A stretch of DNA of 64,000 bases from Xanthomonas sp. SI (GTDB lineage Bacteria > Pseudomonadota > Gammaproteobacteria > Xanthomonadales > Xanthomonadaceae), in NCBI RefSeq assembly GCF_014236855.1, contig NZ_CP051261.1:4216001-4280000 (forward strand). Direction: 5' to 3'. The notes under the pieces were generated by a model that was given only the letters and a program-made list of their open reading frames with translations, ran no database searches and had not been told where the DNA came from. Each line of letters starts with the position of its first letter. The first letter of the stretch is position 1. This document shows positions 10,295-18,513 of this stretch, in pieces. The translations under genes were made by a program, and so were the position numbers.

Positions 10295-10810
10295 CTACAG
10301 CTCGTAGGACAGCACGTCCTCGAAGCCGAACTTGCCGAAGTCGCGGATCCGCGACGGGTACAGCCGGCCGATCAGGTGGTCGTGCTCGTGCTGCACCACC
10401 CGCGCATGGAAGCCTTCGGCCTCGCACACCACTGCGTTGCCGTCCGGGTCCAGGCCGCGGTAGCGGATATGGCGGTAGCGCGGGATCACCGCGCGCAGCC
10501 CGGGAATGGACAGGCAGCCTTCCCAGCCGTCTTCCAGTTCGTCGGACAGCGGCTCGATCTGCACGTTGGCCAGCGCGGTGCGCGGCACCGCCGGCGCATC
10601 GGGATAGCGCGCATTGCTGTCGAAGCCGAACACCATCAGCTGCAGGTCCACCGCGATCTGCGGCGCGGCCAGGCCGACGCCGCGCGCGGCGTCCATGGTC
10701 TCGAACATGTCGGCCACCAACGCGCGCAGCTCCGCGCTGCCGAAATTGTCGACCGGCTGCGCGATGCGCAGCAGGCGCTGGTCGCCCATGCGGATGATGT
10801 CGCGGATCAT
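10295..10810 (-). CDS. def: Peptide deformylase
   Basis: A 171-residue metalloenzyme that removes the formyl group from nascent N-termini at the ribosome exit. All three family motifs are readable: [17 protein letters not shown] and HEHDHLIG, the last supplying the two His ligands and catalytic Glu. The start [15 protein letters not shown] at 10810 is standard. The second motif carries Cys as ligand as expected. Relative to def genes beside fmt, this copy is isolated and has the shorter PDF type 2-like C-terminus ([15 protein letters not shown]), so it may be a second deformylase gene of the genome. It converges on ettA across a REP hairpin. Confidence 0.94.
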   Translation of the reverse strand: MIRDIIRMGDQRLLRIAQPVDNFGSAELRALVADMFETMDAARGVGLAAPQIAVDLQLMVFGFDSNARYPDAPAVPRTALANVQIEPLSDELEDGWEGCLSIPGLRAVIPRYRHIRYRGLDPDGNAVVCEAEGFHARVVQHEHDHLIGRLYPSRIRDFGKFGFEDVLSYEL

Positions 10811-11196
10811 GCCCTGCTCCTGTGCCCGAGTGCCTCGCCGATTATCCGCCGACTGGCGCGCGCTTGCAGCTGGTCGCGTCAGCGTTACCGAGGGTAGTCC
10901 CGGCGGCGGATGCGGTCGGGGCTGAAGCCCCTCCTGCAATGCACCCGGCCGGCCATTCGCAAGTGCTTTGCAGCGGCGGCTGCCGGTGGTGTCGGCCGTC
11001 ATCTGGCGGCCTTTCCTGGCCGGCGTGCCTGCCGCCTCATCGAGCCGGACTCAGGCCGGCGCCGCGCGCCGCTGCAAAAATCCATCTGCAGCGGCGTTTT
11101 TGCGGCGTCAGACACGCGGCATCACGCAGACGATGCGACGCGCTCTTTCGTGGCGATGCTGTAGAACAACGACCTGGACTCCGCCGCGCGCAAGCA
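10811..11196. other. Intergenic region between divergent def and the DUF4434 gene
   Basis: No coding sequence is supported in these 386 bases. They hold a single REP-like hairpin (10914-10938, GGTCGGGGCTGAAGCCCCTCC), the def promoter area, and a terminator-like hairpin at 11068-11101 in the leader of the downstream gene. Frames that run through this stretch are not conserved-looking. Confidence 0.6.
11068..11101 (+). terminator. Terminator-like hairpin in the leader of the DUF4434 gene
   Basis: Stem GCCGCTGCA (11068-11076) and TGCAGCGGC (11087-11095) with a 10-base loop is followed by G and five Ts (11097-11101). It lies about 95 bases before the next start codon, in the same orientation, where there is no upstream + strand gene to terminate. 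Confidence 0.5.
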
Positions 11197-12213
11197 ATGC
11201 ACAACGATCGCCCTGGATCCGCTTCCTTCTCGCCCAGCCGGCGCGACCTGCTGCGTCTGGCCGTGCTGGTTCCCGCTGCGTGCGCAGTGGGCATGTTGCC
11301 GGGCTGTGCGACGCCGCCGCGGTTCGACGGCAGCTTCATCCAGCCGTGGCGCAGCCACCTGCAGTTGGGTGCACAGGACTGGCAACAGCACATGGCGCTC
11401 GCCCAGCGCCTGGGCTGCCGACAGATCGTGGTGCAGTGGGCCGGGCTGTACGGCGGCGGCGGCGATGCGGACTGGGCCCTGCCGGACAGCACGCTGCAGC
11501 TGATCTTCTCCACCGCCGCCGCCGCTGGCCTGCAGGTGCGGGTCGGCCTGCCGTATCACAGCGGTTGGTGGAAGGCACTGCAGGCGCCGGACCTGGCCAC
11601 GCTGGATGCATTCCTGGCACTGACCCTGGACAACGCACGCGCCTATCTGCAGTCCGCGCCGTGGAGCAGGCAGGCCAACTTCGACGGCTGGTACCTGCCC
11701 TACGAACTGGAGCAGTTCCACTGGGCGCAGGACGCGCGGCAGCAGCGGCTGTGCAGTTGGCTGGCCGCGCTGTGCGCTGCGGCCAGCGCCGGCACCGAAA
11801 AGGTCACTGCGATCTCCACGTATTTCAGCCGGCTGCAGACCAGCGGTTCGCTGCCGCAACTGTGGAACCGCATCCTCGACCAGGTGCCGCTGCGGCCGAT
11901 GGTGCAGGACGGCGTCGGCGTCGCCGGGCTGGACAACCTGGACGGAGTGAATCCGCTGCTGGCGGCGCTGCGCGCGCGCCAGGTCGCGTTCGACGTGGTG
12001 GTCGAGCTGTTCGAGGAATTGCCCAGCTCGGCCGCCGACGGCAGCCACTTCCAGGCGCAGACCGCCGATGCCGCACGCATCCAGAAGCAGCTGGCGTGGG
12101 CGCAGCGCAGCGGCGCCGCCGGCATCTTCGCGTTCGCGCTGGATCCTTGGTTGTCGCAGGACTCGCCGCGCGCGCAGGCGCTGCGCAGGCAGTGGCGCGC
12201 CGGGCGCCAATAG
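11197..12213 (+). CDS. DUF4434 TIM-barrel protein, exported lipoprotein
   Basis: A 338-residue envelope protein. The N-terminus combines a twin-arginine-like start (SPSRRDLLRLAVLVPAACA) with a lipobox (LPGC at about residue 36), so Tat export followed by lipidation is likely. The mature part follows the DUF4434 pattern of a glycosidase-like barrel: FDGSFIQPWRSHL, QIVVQWAGLYGGGG, LQVRVGLPYHSGWWKAL, FDGWYLPYELEQFHW and the late strand AGIFAFALDPWLS. Tyr and acidic residues in the YLPYELEQ strand are candidates for the active site. It points toward, and ends 18 bases from, the last gene of the polysaccharide operon on the other strand. A role as hydrolase of that polymer is inference. The start codon lacks a clear ribosome site. 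Confidence 0.8.
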   Translation: MHNDRPGSASFSPSRRDLLRLAVLVPAACAVGMLPGCATPPRFDGSFIQPWRSHLQLGAQDWQQHMALAQRLGCRQIVVQWAGLYGGGGDADWALPDSTLQLIFSTAAAAGLQVRVGLPYHSGWWKALQAPDLATLDAFLALTLDNARAYLQSAPWSRQANFDGWYLPYELEQFHWAQDARQQRLCSWLAALCAAASAGTEKVTAISTYFSRLQTSGSLPQLWNRILDQVPLRPMVQDGVGVAGLDNLDGVNPLLAALRARQVAFDVVVELFEELPSSAADGSHFQAQTADAARIQKQLAWAQRSGAAGIFAFALDPWLSQDSPRAQALRRQWRAGRQ

Positions 12214-12231
12214 CCGCCCGGCGCGCGCCTG

Positions 12232-13365
12232 CTACAGGGCGCGGCCGATGATGTCGCGCAGGATCTCGCTGGTGCCGCCGAAGATGCGCAGCGCGCGTGC
12301 GTCGGCCCAGGCGCGGCCGATGCCGTACTCGCTGCTGTAGCCATAGCCGCCGTGCAGCTGCAGCAGCGCGTCCAGCACCTGGCCCTGGATCTCGGTGGCG
12401 TTGAGCTTGGCCATCGCCGCGGTGGTCGCCTGCAGCCGGCCCTGCATGTGTGCGTCCAGGCACTGGTCGAGGAAACTGCGCAGCATCGCCAGCCGCGATG
12501 CCGCGTCGGCGAGCACGAAGCGGGTGTTCTGGTGGTCGATCAGGTGGCGGCCGAAGGCCTTGCGCTGGCGCACGTAGGCCAGGGTTTCTTCGAGCATGCC
12601 TTCGGCCGAGGCCGCGGCGCGCAGCGCGATCGCCAGGCGTTCGGCGGCCAGTTGTTCGCCGAGGTATTCGAAGCCGCGCTGTTCCTCGCCGAGCAGGTGC
12701 GAGACCGGCACCGCCACGTCCTGGAAGAACAGCTCGCTGGTGTCCTGCGCGTGCTGGCCGATCTTGGCCATCGGCACGCCGCGGGTGACGCCGGGCAGCG
12801 CGGTCTCGACGCAGAACAGGCTCAAGCCGCGCGCGCCCAGTTCCGGCGCCACGGTCGCCACCACCACCGCCACGTCGGCGTTGCTGCCGTTGGTGATCCA
12901 GGTCTTCTGGCCGTTGAGCAGGTAGTGCTCGCCCTGGCGCACGGCGCGGGTGCGGATCGCTTTCAGGTCGCTGCCGGCGCCGGGTTCGGTCATCGCGATC
13001 GCGCCGATCGCCTCGCCGCGCGCCATCTTCGGCAACCATGCGTCGCGCACCGCGTCGCTGCCGTACTGCATCAAGTACGGCGCGACCATGTCCGAATGGA
13101 TCGAGAAGCCGATGCCGAGGAAATTGGCCCGCGCCAGTTCCTCGATCACGCAGGCCGCATGCCCGGCATCGCCGCCCAGGCCGTAGGGCTCGGGCAGTTG
13201 GCAGTTGAGCAGGCCGGCCGCGCCGGCCGCACGCCACAGCGCGCGCGGGGTGATGCCGTCGCGCTCCCACTGCGCGTAGTGCGGGGCGATCTGGCTGTCG
13301 ATGAAACGCCGCACCTGGGCGCGGAACAGCGTGTGGTCTTCGCGGAACACGGGGCGTTCGCGCAT
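12232..13365 (-). CDS. Acyl-CoA dehydrogenase family flavoprotein, last gene of the polysaccharide operon
   Basis: A 377-residue FAD enzyme of the acyl-CoA dehydrogenase fold, which introduces an alpha-beta double bond into a thioester substrate. The FAD motifs AMTEPGAGSDL and GQKTWITNGSNAD, and the late motif LQLHGGYGYSSEYGI with FGGTSEI, are intact. The medium-chain catalytic Glu position holds Gly (FGGT), while LAAERLAIAL carries the Glu at the place used in long-chain and isovaleryl enzymes, so activity is expected. It starts 2 bases after the algF-like stop, hence shares its mRNA. Beside a ligase and a carrier protein, it could act on a carrier-bound acyl or aminoacyl group, as PltE/RedW do on prolyl-carrier protein. 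An ordinary fatty-acid role is the alternative. Confidence 0.9.
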   Translation of the reverse strand: MRERPVFREDHTLFRAQVRRFIDSQIAPHYAQWERDGITPRALWRAAGAAGLLNCQLPEPYGLGGDAGHAACVIEELARANFLGIGFSIHSDMVAPYLMQYGSDAVRDAWLPKMARGEAIGAIAMTEPGAGSDLKAIRTRAVRQGEHYLLNGQKTWITNGSNADVAVVVATVAPELGARGLSLFCVETALPGVTRGVPMAKIGQHAQDTSELFFQDVAVPVSHLLGEEQRGFEYLGEQLAAERLAIALRAAASAEGMLEETLAYVRQRKAFGRHLIDHQNTRFVLADAASRLAMLRSFLDQCLDAHMQGRLQATTAAMAKLNATEIQGQVLDALLQLHGGYGYSSEYGIGRAWADARALRIFGGTSEILRDIIGRAL

Positions 13366-13367
13366 GG

Positions 13368-14048
13368 CTAGCGGCCGACCGGATCGGTGCCGCTGAGCTG
13401 GCCCTGCAGCACCGGCGCACTGGCGCTGCCGCTCAGGAACAGGCTGTAGTGGTCGCCGGGCTGCAGCGACGGCAGCGCCAGCGGCGCGCTGTCCTTGCTG
13501 CCGCACGCGGCCACCAGGCGCGCCTTGACCGGGTTGATCGCACGCGCGCCGCTGGCGCCCGCGGCGACGGCCGGGAACACCACCGCGCCGTTGTCGGCGA
13601 TCGCCAGCCGCGCCTGGCCGCAGCCGCTGGCCAGGTTGTAGAAGCGGATCTCGGCCTTGAGCGCATCGCTGCTGCCGCCGCCATCGGCCAGCACCGCCAG
13701 CGGCCGCGACGGCGTAGCCGGGTCCAGCACCAGTGTGGTGAAACTGCCGGCGGCGACCTGCGCCTGCTCGCGGGTCTTGCCGGCCACGCGCAGCGCGAAC
13801 GGCTTGCCGCCTTCGACGATGGCGTAGCGAGTGGCGCGGGTGGCCGGGCCGATGCGCTGTGCGGCGCCGTTGCCGATGCCGACCTCGAGCGCGGCATTGC
13901 CCGGGTTGAGCACGCGCACGAACGCGGAGCCGGCCGGCGGGCGCGCGGCGTACAGCTGCGCGAGGCGGCCTTCCGCGGCGCCCTGTTGGGCGTTGGCGGC
14001 CAGTGGCGCGAGCGCGGTGGCGGCGAGCAATGCGAGCATCCATTTCAT
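13368..14048 (-). CDS. AlgF-like periplasmic adaptor of polymer acylation
   Basis: A 226-residue exported protein with a signal peptide (MKWMLALLAATALAPLAANA-QQG). Two beta-rich halves resemble AlgF: the first with AEGRLAQLYAARPPAGSAFVR, the second after about residue 115 (LKAEIRFYNLASGCGQARLAI). AlgF binds AlgJ and AlgX in the alginate acetylation complex. Two Cys residues (about 136 and 180) may form a disulfide. The gene overlaps the dltA-like stop as ATGA and precedes the dehydrogenase by 2 bases. The combination with AlgJ- and AlgX-like proteins here supports an adaptor role in moving an acyl group to a secreted polymer. Confidence 0.75.
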   Translation of the reverse strand: MKWMLALLAATALAPLAANAQQGAAEGRLAQLYAARPPAGSAFVRVLNPGNAALEVGIGNGAAQRIGPATRATRYAIVEGGKPFALRVAGKTREQAQVAAGSFTTLVLDPATPSRPLAVLADGGGSSDALKAEIRFYNLASGCGQARLAIADNGAVVFPAVAAGASGARAINPVKARLVAACGSKDSAPLALPSLQPGDHYSLFLSGSASAPVLQGQLSGTDPVGR

Positions 14049-15520
14049 CGTGGCGTTTCCTGGCTGCGGAGCGTGCGCGCCATGGCATAACGCTGCTCCA
14101 GTTGTTTGCGATCGACCTTGTCGCTGTTGCCGGTCGGCAACGCGTCCACGGCGATCAGTTCGGAGGGAATCATGTAGGCCGGCACGCGGCGGCCGAGCTG
14201 CTGCTTCCAGTCCTGCAGCGCGTCCGGCAGCGGCTGTACCGCACCTGCGCCCGCTGCGGTCAGTTCGACGAAGCCGATCATCCGCACCAGGCTGCCATCG
14301 GGCCGGCGCAGCACCACCGCGGCACCGGCGACCACACCGTCCAGGGTCGACAGCGCCGCATCCACTTCTGCCAGTTCGATGCGGTAGCCGTTGAGCTTGA
14401 TCTGGTCGTCCCTGCGTCCGCGGAAGTACAGCCGGCCCTGCGCATCGACATCGCCCAGATCGCCGCTGCGGTAGGCGCGTTTGCCGTTGTGGTCGAACAG
14501 CACGCCCTGGTCGAGGTCGGGACGGTCCAGATAGCCGCGCATCACGTGGTCGCCGGCCATGCAGATCTCGCCGGTGTCGAGGAACACCTCGGCATAGGGC
14601 TTGGCCACGCCGATCGGGAACGGGTTGGGCGCGGCCGCGCGCAGTGCGGCATCGATCTCCACCCAGGTGGTGGAACAGGTCGCTTCGGTCGGGCCGTAGG
14701 AGTTGACGATGCGCGCCTGCGGGAAGCGCGCCCACAGCTCTTCGGCCACGCGCGGGGTCAGCGACTCGGCGCCGAACACGAACACCCGCAACGCGGGCAG
14801 GTGTTCGGCAGCGAAGCGCGGGTTGAGCAGTTGCTGGCGCACGAACGACGGCGTGGACGCCCACACCGCCACCTCGGACTGGCGCAGGCGATCGACGAAA
14901 CGTTCGCTGTCGGCGATCACCTCGCGCGGGCACAGCACGCAGCACCCGCCCAGGCCGAGCGCGCCGCACAGGTCGAACAGCGAGAAATCGAAGTTGAACA
15001 GCATCTGGTTGAGGAACGCCGGCGCCGGCCCCAGCGCCAGGCAGTCGCGGATCCAGCCGGCGAACAGGGCCACGCTGTCGCGGCCGATCTGCACGCCCTT
15101 GGGATCGCCGGTGCTGCCGGAGGTGAACATGATGTAGGCCAGGTCCGGCACCGCCAGCGCGCGCGCATCGTCGGCACCGGGGCCGAACGCATCGGTGGCG
15201 GCGTCGTAGACCGCGGCGGCATGCACCAGCGCGACGATGCGCTGCAGCCGCGCCGACGGATTGATCGTATCCACCGGCACATAGGTCACGCCCAGCTGCA
15301 GGCAGCCGAGCATGGCCACCACGAACGCGGCCTGCTTGTGGCCCCAGATCACCAGCGCATGGCCCGGCCGCACGCCGGCGCGCTGCGCGCGGGCGATCCA
15401 GTCCTGCGTGGCCAGTTCCAACCCGGCCCAGTCCAGCACGCCGTCGGCAGCGTGCAATGCGGGCGCCTGCGCGGCATGGTCGCGCTCGACGAAGCGGCAG
15501 CGGTCGAAATCAAAGCGCAT
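14045..15520 (-). CDS. DltA-like AMP-forming aminoacyl/acyl-carrier ligase
   Basis: A 491-residue adenylate-forming enzyme that would activate an acid with ATP and load it on the adjacent carrier protein. Core motifs: FTSGSTGDPKG (132-142), FNFDFSLFDL (about 175-184), YGPTEAT (275-281), GRRDDQIKLNGYRIE (368-382) and the catalytic Lys in PTGNSDKVDR (K468). The closest pattern is DltA, D-alanine-carrier ligase (PVDTINPSARLQRIV, FLNQ). DltA has a Cys in FCGE that packs against the D-alanine methyl; here the same place reads VFGAES, with Gly250. This hints at a different or larger substrate. The gene lies 27 bases after the carrier gene and overlaps algF-like by 4. Teichoic acid is absent in such bacteria, so the acceptor must be another polymer. 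Confidence 0.88.
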   Translation of the reverse strand: MRFDFDRCRFVERDHAAQAPALHAADGVLDWAGLELATQDWIARAQRAGVRPGHALVIWGHKQAAFVVAMLGCLQLGVTYVPVDTINPSARLQRIVALVHAAAVYDAATDAFGPGADDARALAVPDLAYIMFTSGSTGDPKGVQIGRDSVALFAGWIRDCLALGPAPAFLNQMLFNFDFSLFDLCGALGLGGCCVLCPREVIADSERFVDRLRQSEVAVWASTPSFVRQQLLNPRFAAEHLPALRVFVFGAESLTPRVAEELWARFPQARIVNSYGPTEATCSTTWVEIDAALRAAAPNPFPIGVAKPYAEVFLDTGEICMAGDHVMRGYLDRPDLDQGVLFDHNGKRAYRSGDLGDVDAQGRLYFRGRRDDQIKLNGYRIELAEVDAALSTLDGVVAGAAVVLRRPDGSLVRMIGFVELTAAGAGAVQPLPDALQDWKQQLGRRVPAYMIPSELIAVDALPTGNSDKVDRKQLEQRYAMARTLRSQETPR

Positions 15521-15547
15521 GCGTGCGGCTCCTTGCGCGGTCCGCGC

Positions 15548-15778
15548 TCAACGCCGGTGCGCGGCCACGTACTCGGCCAGCACCTGCACCGATTCGACCA
15601 GCGTGTCGATCTCGTCGATCGGCAGGGTCACGCCGAGGCGGTCCTTGACCTCGACCATCAACTGCACCTTGGACATCGAATCGAACAGCGATTCCATGTA
15701 TTCGTCGGGCTGCACGCGGGTGCCGATCACGCTCTCGACGATGTCGCCGAGCTGGGTCTGGAGGGTCTGCATATCCAT
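15548..15778 (-). CDS. DltC-like acyl/aminoacyl carrier protein
   Basis: A 76-residue four-helix carrier protein. The phosphopantetheine Ser is S34 in LFDSMSKVQLMVEV, a match to the DSMG/VEL pattern of DltC rather than fatty-acid ACP (DSLD). Residues VTLPIDEIDTLVESVQVL form helix 3-4. The ATG at 15778 has an AAGG ribosome site 8 bases away; a GTG at 15787 is the alternative. It lies between the MBOAT and the ligase genes, each within 30 bases. No phosphopantetheinyl transferase is in the window, so one from elsewhere must activate it. Confidence 0.88.
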   Translation of the reverse strand: MDMQTLQTQLGDIVESVIGTRVQPDEYMESLFDSMSKVQLMVEVKDRLGVTLPIDEIDTLVESVQVLAEYVAAHRR

Positions 15779-15791
15779 GGGGTTCACCTTG

Positions 15792-17372
15792 TCAGAACTG
15801 GAAATAGAGGAAACGCGATGCCTTGTGCAGGCTCGACAGGCACAGCGCGAGCAGCGCCAGCATGGCCAGCAGCCACGGCAGGTTCCGCTGCCAGCGCATC
15901 CACGCGCGCGGCGCCGGGCTCGGCTTGGCCAGCGCGGGCGAGTACACGCCCATGATCTGGTGCGCATTCGGCGCCAGCCACACGATCGCCAGCAACGCCG
16001 CGACGTAGAGCGCCTGCAGGTGGTGGCCGATCAGCAGGCGCCAGGCATCGCCCAGGTCCATGCCGGCGACAAGGCCGACGCCGTACAGGCTTTCCACGCC
16101 GCGCAGCCCGGCCATGCCCTGCACCAATCGCCAGGCATCGCCCACCCCGTCGGCGCGGAAGAAGGCCTGCGCCACCAGCACCGCGGCGAAGGTCAGCACC
16201 AGATAGCCCGCATGCTGCAGTGGCCTGGGCGTGCGCAGCGCCGCCGGTTTGCGGCCGACGACGAAGATGCGCCAGGCATGGTTGATCGCCAGGTAGGCGG
16301 CATGCAGCAGGCCGAAGATCAGGAACTGCAGGCCGGCGCCATGCCAGATCCCGGCCAGGCCCATCGCCCACACCGTGGGCAGCACGATCAACGACGCGAA
16401 GCCGCCCGCCGACGCCACCGCGGCCGGGCCGCTGGCGCGCCCGTGGCGGCTGCGCCAGCGGGTCACCGCCATCGCCACCGGGTAGTACAGGTAGGCGGTG
16501 ATGTAGCGGGTCAGGGTCATGTGCCAGCGCGACCAGAACTCGATCACGCTGGTCGCCTTGTACGGCGAGTTGAAGTTGAGCGGGAAACGGATGCCGAACA
16601 TCCGCGCCAGCCCCAGCGCCATGTCCGAGTAGCCGGAGAAATCGAAGTACAGCTGCAGCGCGTAGCTCAGCGCGGTGGCCCAGGCGCCCCACAACTGCAG
16701 CTCGCCGGTGCTGGCGAAACCGGCGTCGGCGTACGGCGCGATGCTGTCGGCCAGCAGCACCTTCTTGGCCAGGCCGATCACGAACAGCATGCCGCCGACC
16801 GACAGGTTGTCGGCGTGGAAACGGTAGGTCTCGCGCCTGCTGAACTGCGGCATCATTTCCTTGTGGTGGAGGATGGGGCCGGCGATCAGGTGCGGGAAGA
16901 AGGTCACGAACAGCACGTAGCTGAGCGGGCTGCGGTCGTTGACCAGGCCGGCGCGGCAGTCGAGCAGGTAGCCGATCTGGGTGAAGGTGAAGAAGGAAAT
17001 GCCCAGCGGCAGGATCAACGCATCCATCGGGCCGATGTCCACGCCCAGGCCGTGCACGAAGGTGACCATCGCCGCGATGTACTTGTAGTGCACCAGCAGC
17101 GCCAGGTCGGCGGCCACGCCCAGCGCGACGACCAGCAATTGCAGGCGTGGCCGCCTGGCCAGCGCCAGCACGCTCAGGCTGACCATGTAATTGAACGCGA
17201 TCGAGCCGAGCAGCAGCACCACGAACTGCGGGTTCCACCAGCCGTAGAACACGATCGAGGCCACGCACAGCCACAGCGCGGCCAGGCGCGGCTGCAGCGC
17301 ACCGAGCAGGTAGTGCACGCCCAGCGCGATCGGCAGGAACAGCAGCAGGAACAGGAAGGAGTTGAACAGCAT
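15792..17372 (-). CDS. MBOAT family O-acyltransferase (AlgI/DltB-like)
   Basis: A 526-residue inner-membrane protein with about 11 hydrophobic segments. MBOAT hallmarks are visible: SIVFYGWWNP near the N-terminus, FFPHLIAGPILHH, LYFDFSGYSDMALGLARMFG, EFWSRWHMTLTRYI (His284) and the probable catalytic His in AGIWHGAG (His344). Length and motifs fit AlgI and PatA, which pass acetyl across the membrane, and DltB, which does so from a carrier protein. The DltC-like neighbour, 13 bases downstream, makes a carrier-bound donor more likely here. I chose the ATG at 17372 because it places the first helix at the N-terminus. The gene follows algJ-like by 13 bases. Confidence 0.9.
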   Translation of the reverse strand: MLFNSFLFLLLFLPIALGVHYLLGALQPRLAALWLCVASIVFYGWWNPQFVVLLLGSIAFNYMVSLSVLALARRPRLQLLVVALGVAADLALLVHYKYIAAMVTFVHGLGVDIGPMDALILPLGISFFTFTQIGYLLDCRAGLVNDRSPLSYVLFVTFFPHLIAGPILHHKEMMPQFSRRETYRFHADNLSVGGMLFVIGLAKKVLLADSIAPYADAGFASTGELQLWGAWATALSYALQLYFDFSGYSDMALGLARMFGIRFPLNFNSPYKATSVIEFWSRWHMTLTRYITAYLYYPVAMAVTRWRSRHGRASGPAAVASAGGFASLIVLPTVWAMGLAGIWHGAGLQFLIFGLLHAAYLAINHAWRIFVVGRKPAALRTPRPLQHAGYLVLTFAAVLVAQAFFRADGVGDAWRLVQGMAGLRGVESLYGVGLVAGMDLGDAWRLLIGHHLQALYVAALLAIVWLAPNAHQIMGVYSPALAKPSPAPRAWMRWQRNLPWLLAMLALLALCLSSLHKASRFLYFQF

Positions 17373-17385
17373 CGTCGGTCGGCGC

Positions 17386-18510
17386 TCAGTCGATCCCGGC
17401 CAATGCCGCCTGCTCGCCATCGGTCAGCGGCAAGGACAGGGCCATTTCGGAAAATTCCCAGATCACCAGCTTCAGGCTCGGCGGCCATTGCGCGCGCTGC
17501 GGCCAGGCCGCCAGCAGCGCGCCGGAGAACTGGCCGCCGTCCAGGCTCTGGTTCCACACTTCGCGGCCCAGGGCATTGCCCAGGCGCTCGCCGAACAGGC
17601 TGCGGCGCCCGTTTGAGCTGCCCAGCAGCAGCACCTCCACCGGTGGCGTGTCGTCAAGCAGACCGCCACTGCGCAGTGGTGCGATGGTCTGCTCCGGTTC
17701 GCGATCCAGCGCCGGGCGCCATGCCGGCGGTGCGTGCTCCAGGCCGGCCAGCACGATCAGGTCGCCCATCCGCGGGGTCGGCGCGCCGGGCGCAGCGACC
17801 GCGAAGGCCTGCCCGCCGCGCCCGCCGAGCAGCGGCAGCGCGGAGGCGGCCACCGCATCGGCCGCGCGCTGCGCGCCGATCCGGTTCATGTGCACGTCGG
17901 TACGGAAGAACACCGGCGCGTCGCCGGCCTGCAGCACCGGCAGCAGGTCGGTCGAGGCCACGCCCGCCGCGGCCAGCGCCTGTTGCCATTGCCCCAGCCG
18001 CGCGCGCATCGGCGCCGAATAGCCCAGGCCGCAGGTGTGCGCCTGCTCGATCCGCGACTTGTCCGGCACCACCACCACCAACAACTGCACGCCCTGCGCC
18101 TGCAACTGCCGCGACCAATGCCGCATCAGCCGCACGCGCTGCGCGAACACCTCCGCGCCGGCCGCCGCCGGCGGACGCAGGCCATCGCGGTAGAACAACC
18201 AGCCGGGGCAGCCCAGCGCGACCTGCGGCCCCGCATCGCCGAGCAGCCGATAGCGCAACGCCGCGCCGACTAGGTCGGCGCGCGCCTGCAGCGGCAACTG
18301 CAACGCCGCATCGATCGCACGGCCGGCCTCGCCATCGCTCCAGCGCGCCGGCGCCAGCGCCGCCGCCGGTAGCGGCGCGCGGCCCAGCATCCAGCCACCG
18401 GACAGCAGCCCGGCGACCAGCAGCATCATCACCACCGCAGCGGTGGTCACATGCGCACGCGCTGGGGCCGCCGCAGGCAGGGGCGCAGGCGCGCCGGGAC
18501 GTGCAGGCAT
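17386..18510 (-). CDS. AlgJ-like SGNH-fold membrane-anchored acyltransferase subunit
   Basis: A 374-residue protein with one N-terminal membrane anchor (about residues 23-42, TAAVVMMLLVAGLLSGGWM) and a periplasmic domain of the AlgJ/AlgX type. Candidate catalytic residues: Asp205 and His207 in FRTDVHMNRIGA and Ser298 or Ser299 in LLLGSSNGRRSLFGERL. VVVPDKSRIEQAHTC matches the conserved VPDK strand. In alginate acetylation AlgJ takes the acyl group from AlgI. The DxHW motif is altered to DVHM. The gene sits 3 bases after the algX-like stop, so the pair is coupled. DltD fills the equivalent step in teichoic acid D-alanylation. Confidence 0.82.
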   Translation of the reverse strand: MPARPGAPAPLPAAAPARAHVTTAAVVMMLLVAGLLSGGWMLGRAPLPAAALAPARWSDGEAGRAIDAALQLPLQARADLVGAALRYRLLGDAGPQVALGCPGWLFYRDGLRPPAAAGAEVFAQRVRLMRHWSRQLQAQGVQLLVVVVPDKSRIEQAHTCGLGYSAPMRARLGQWQQALAAAGVASTDLLPVLQAGDAPVFFRTDVHMNRIGAQRAADAVAASALPLLGGRGGQAFAVAAPGAPTPRMGDLIVLAGLEHAPPAWRPALDREPEQTIAPLRSGGLLDDTPPVEVLLLGSSNGRRSLFGERLGNALGREVWNQSLDGGQFSGALLAAWPQRAQWPPSLKLVIWEFSEMALSLPLTDGEQAALAGID

Positions 18511-18513
18511 CGG

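Noticed and set aside
14045..17372. True D-alanylation (dlt) operon for teichoic acids
   Set aside because: The organism is Gram-negative, there is no dltD and the genes sit inside a polysaccharide export operon with algF/J/X-like genes.
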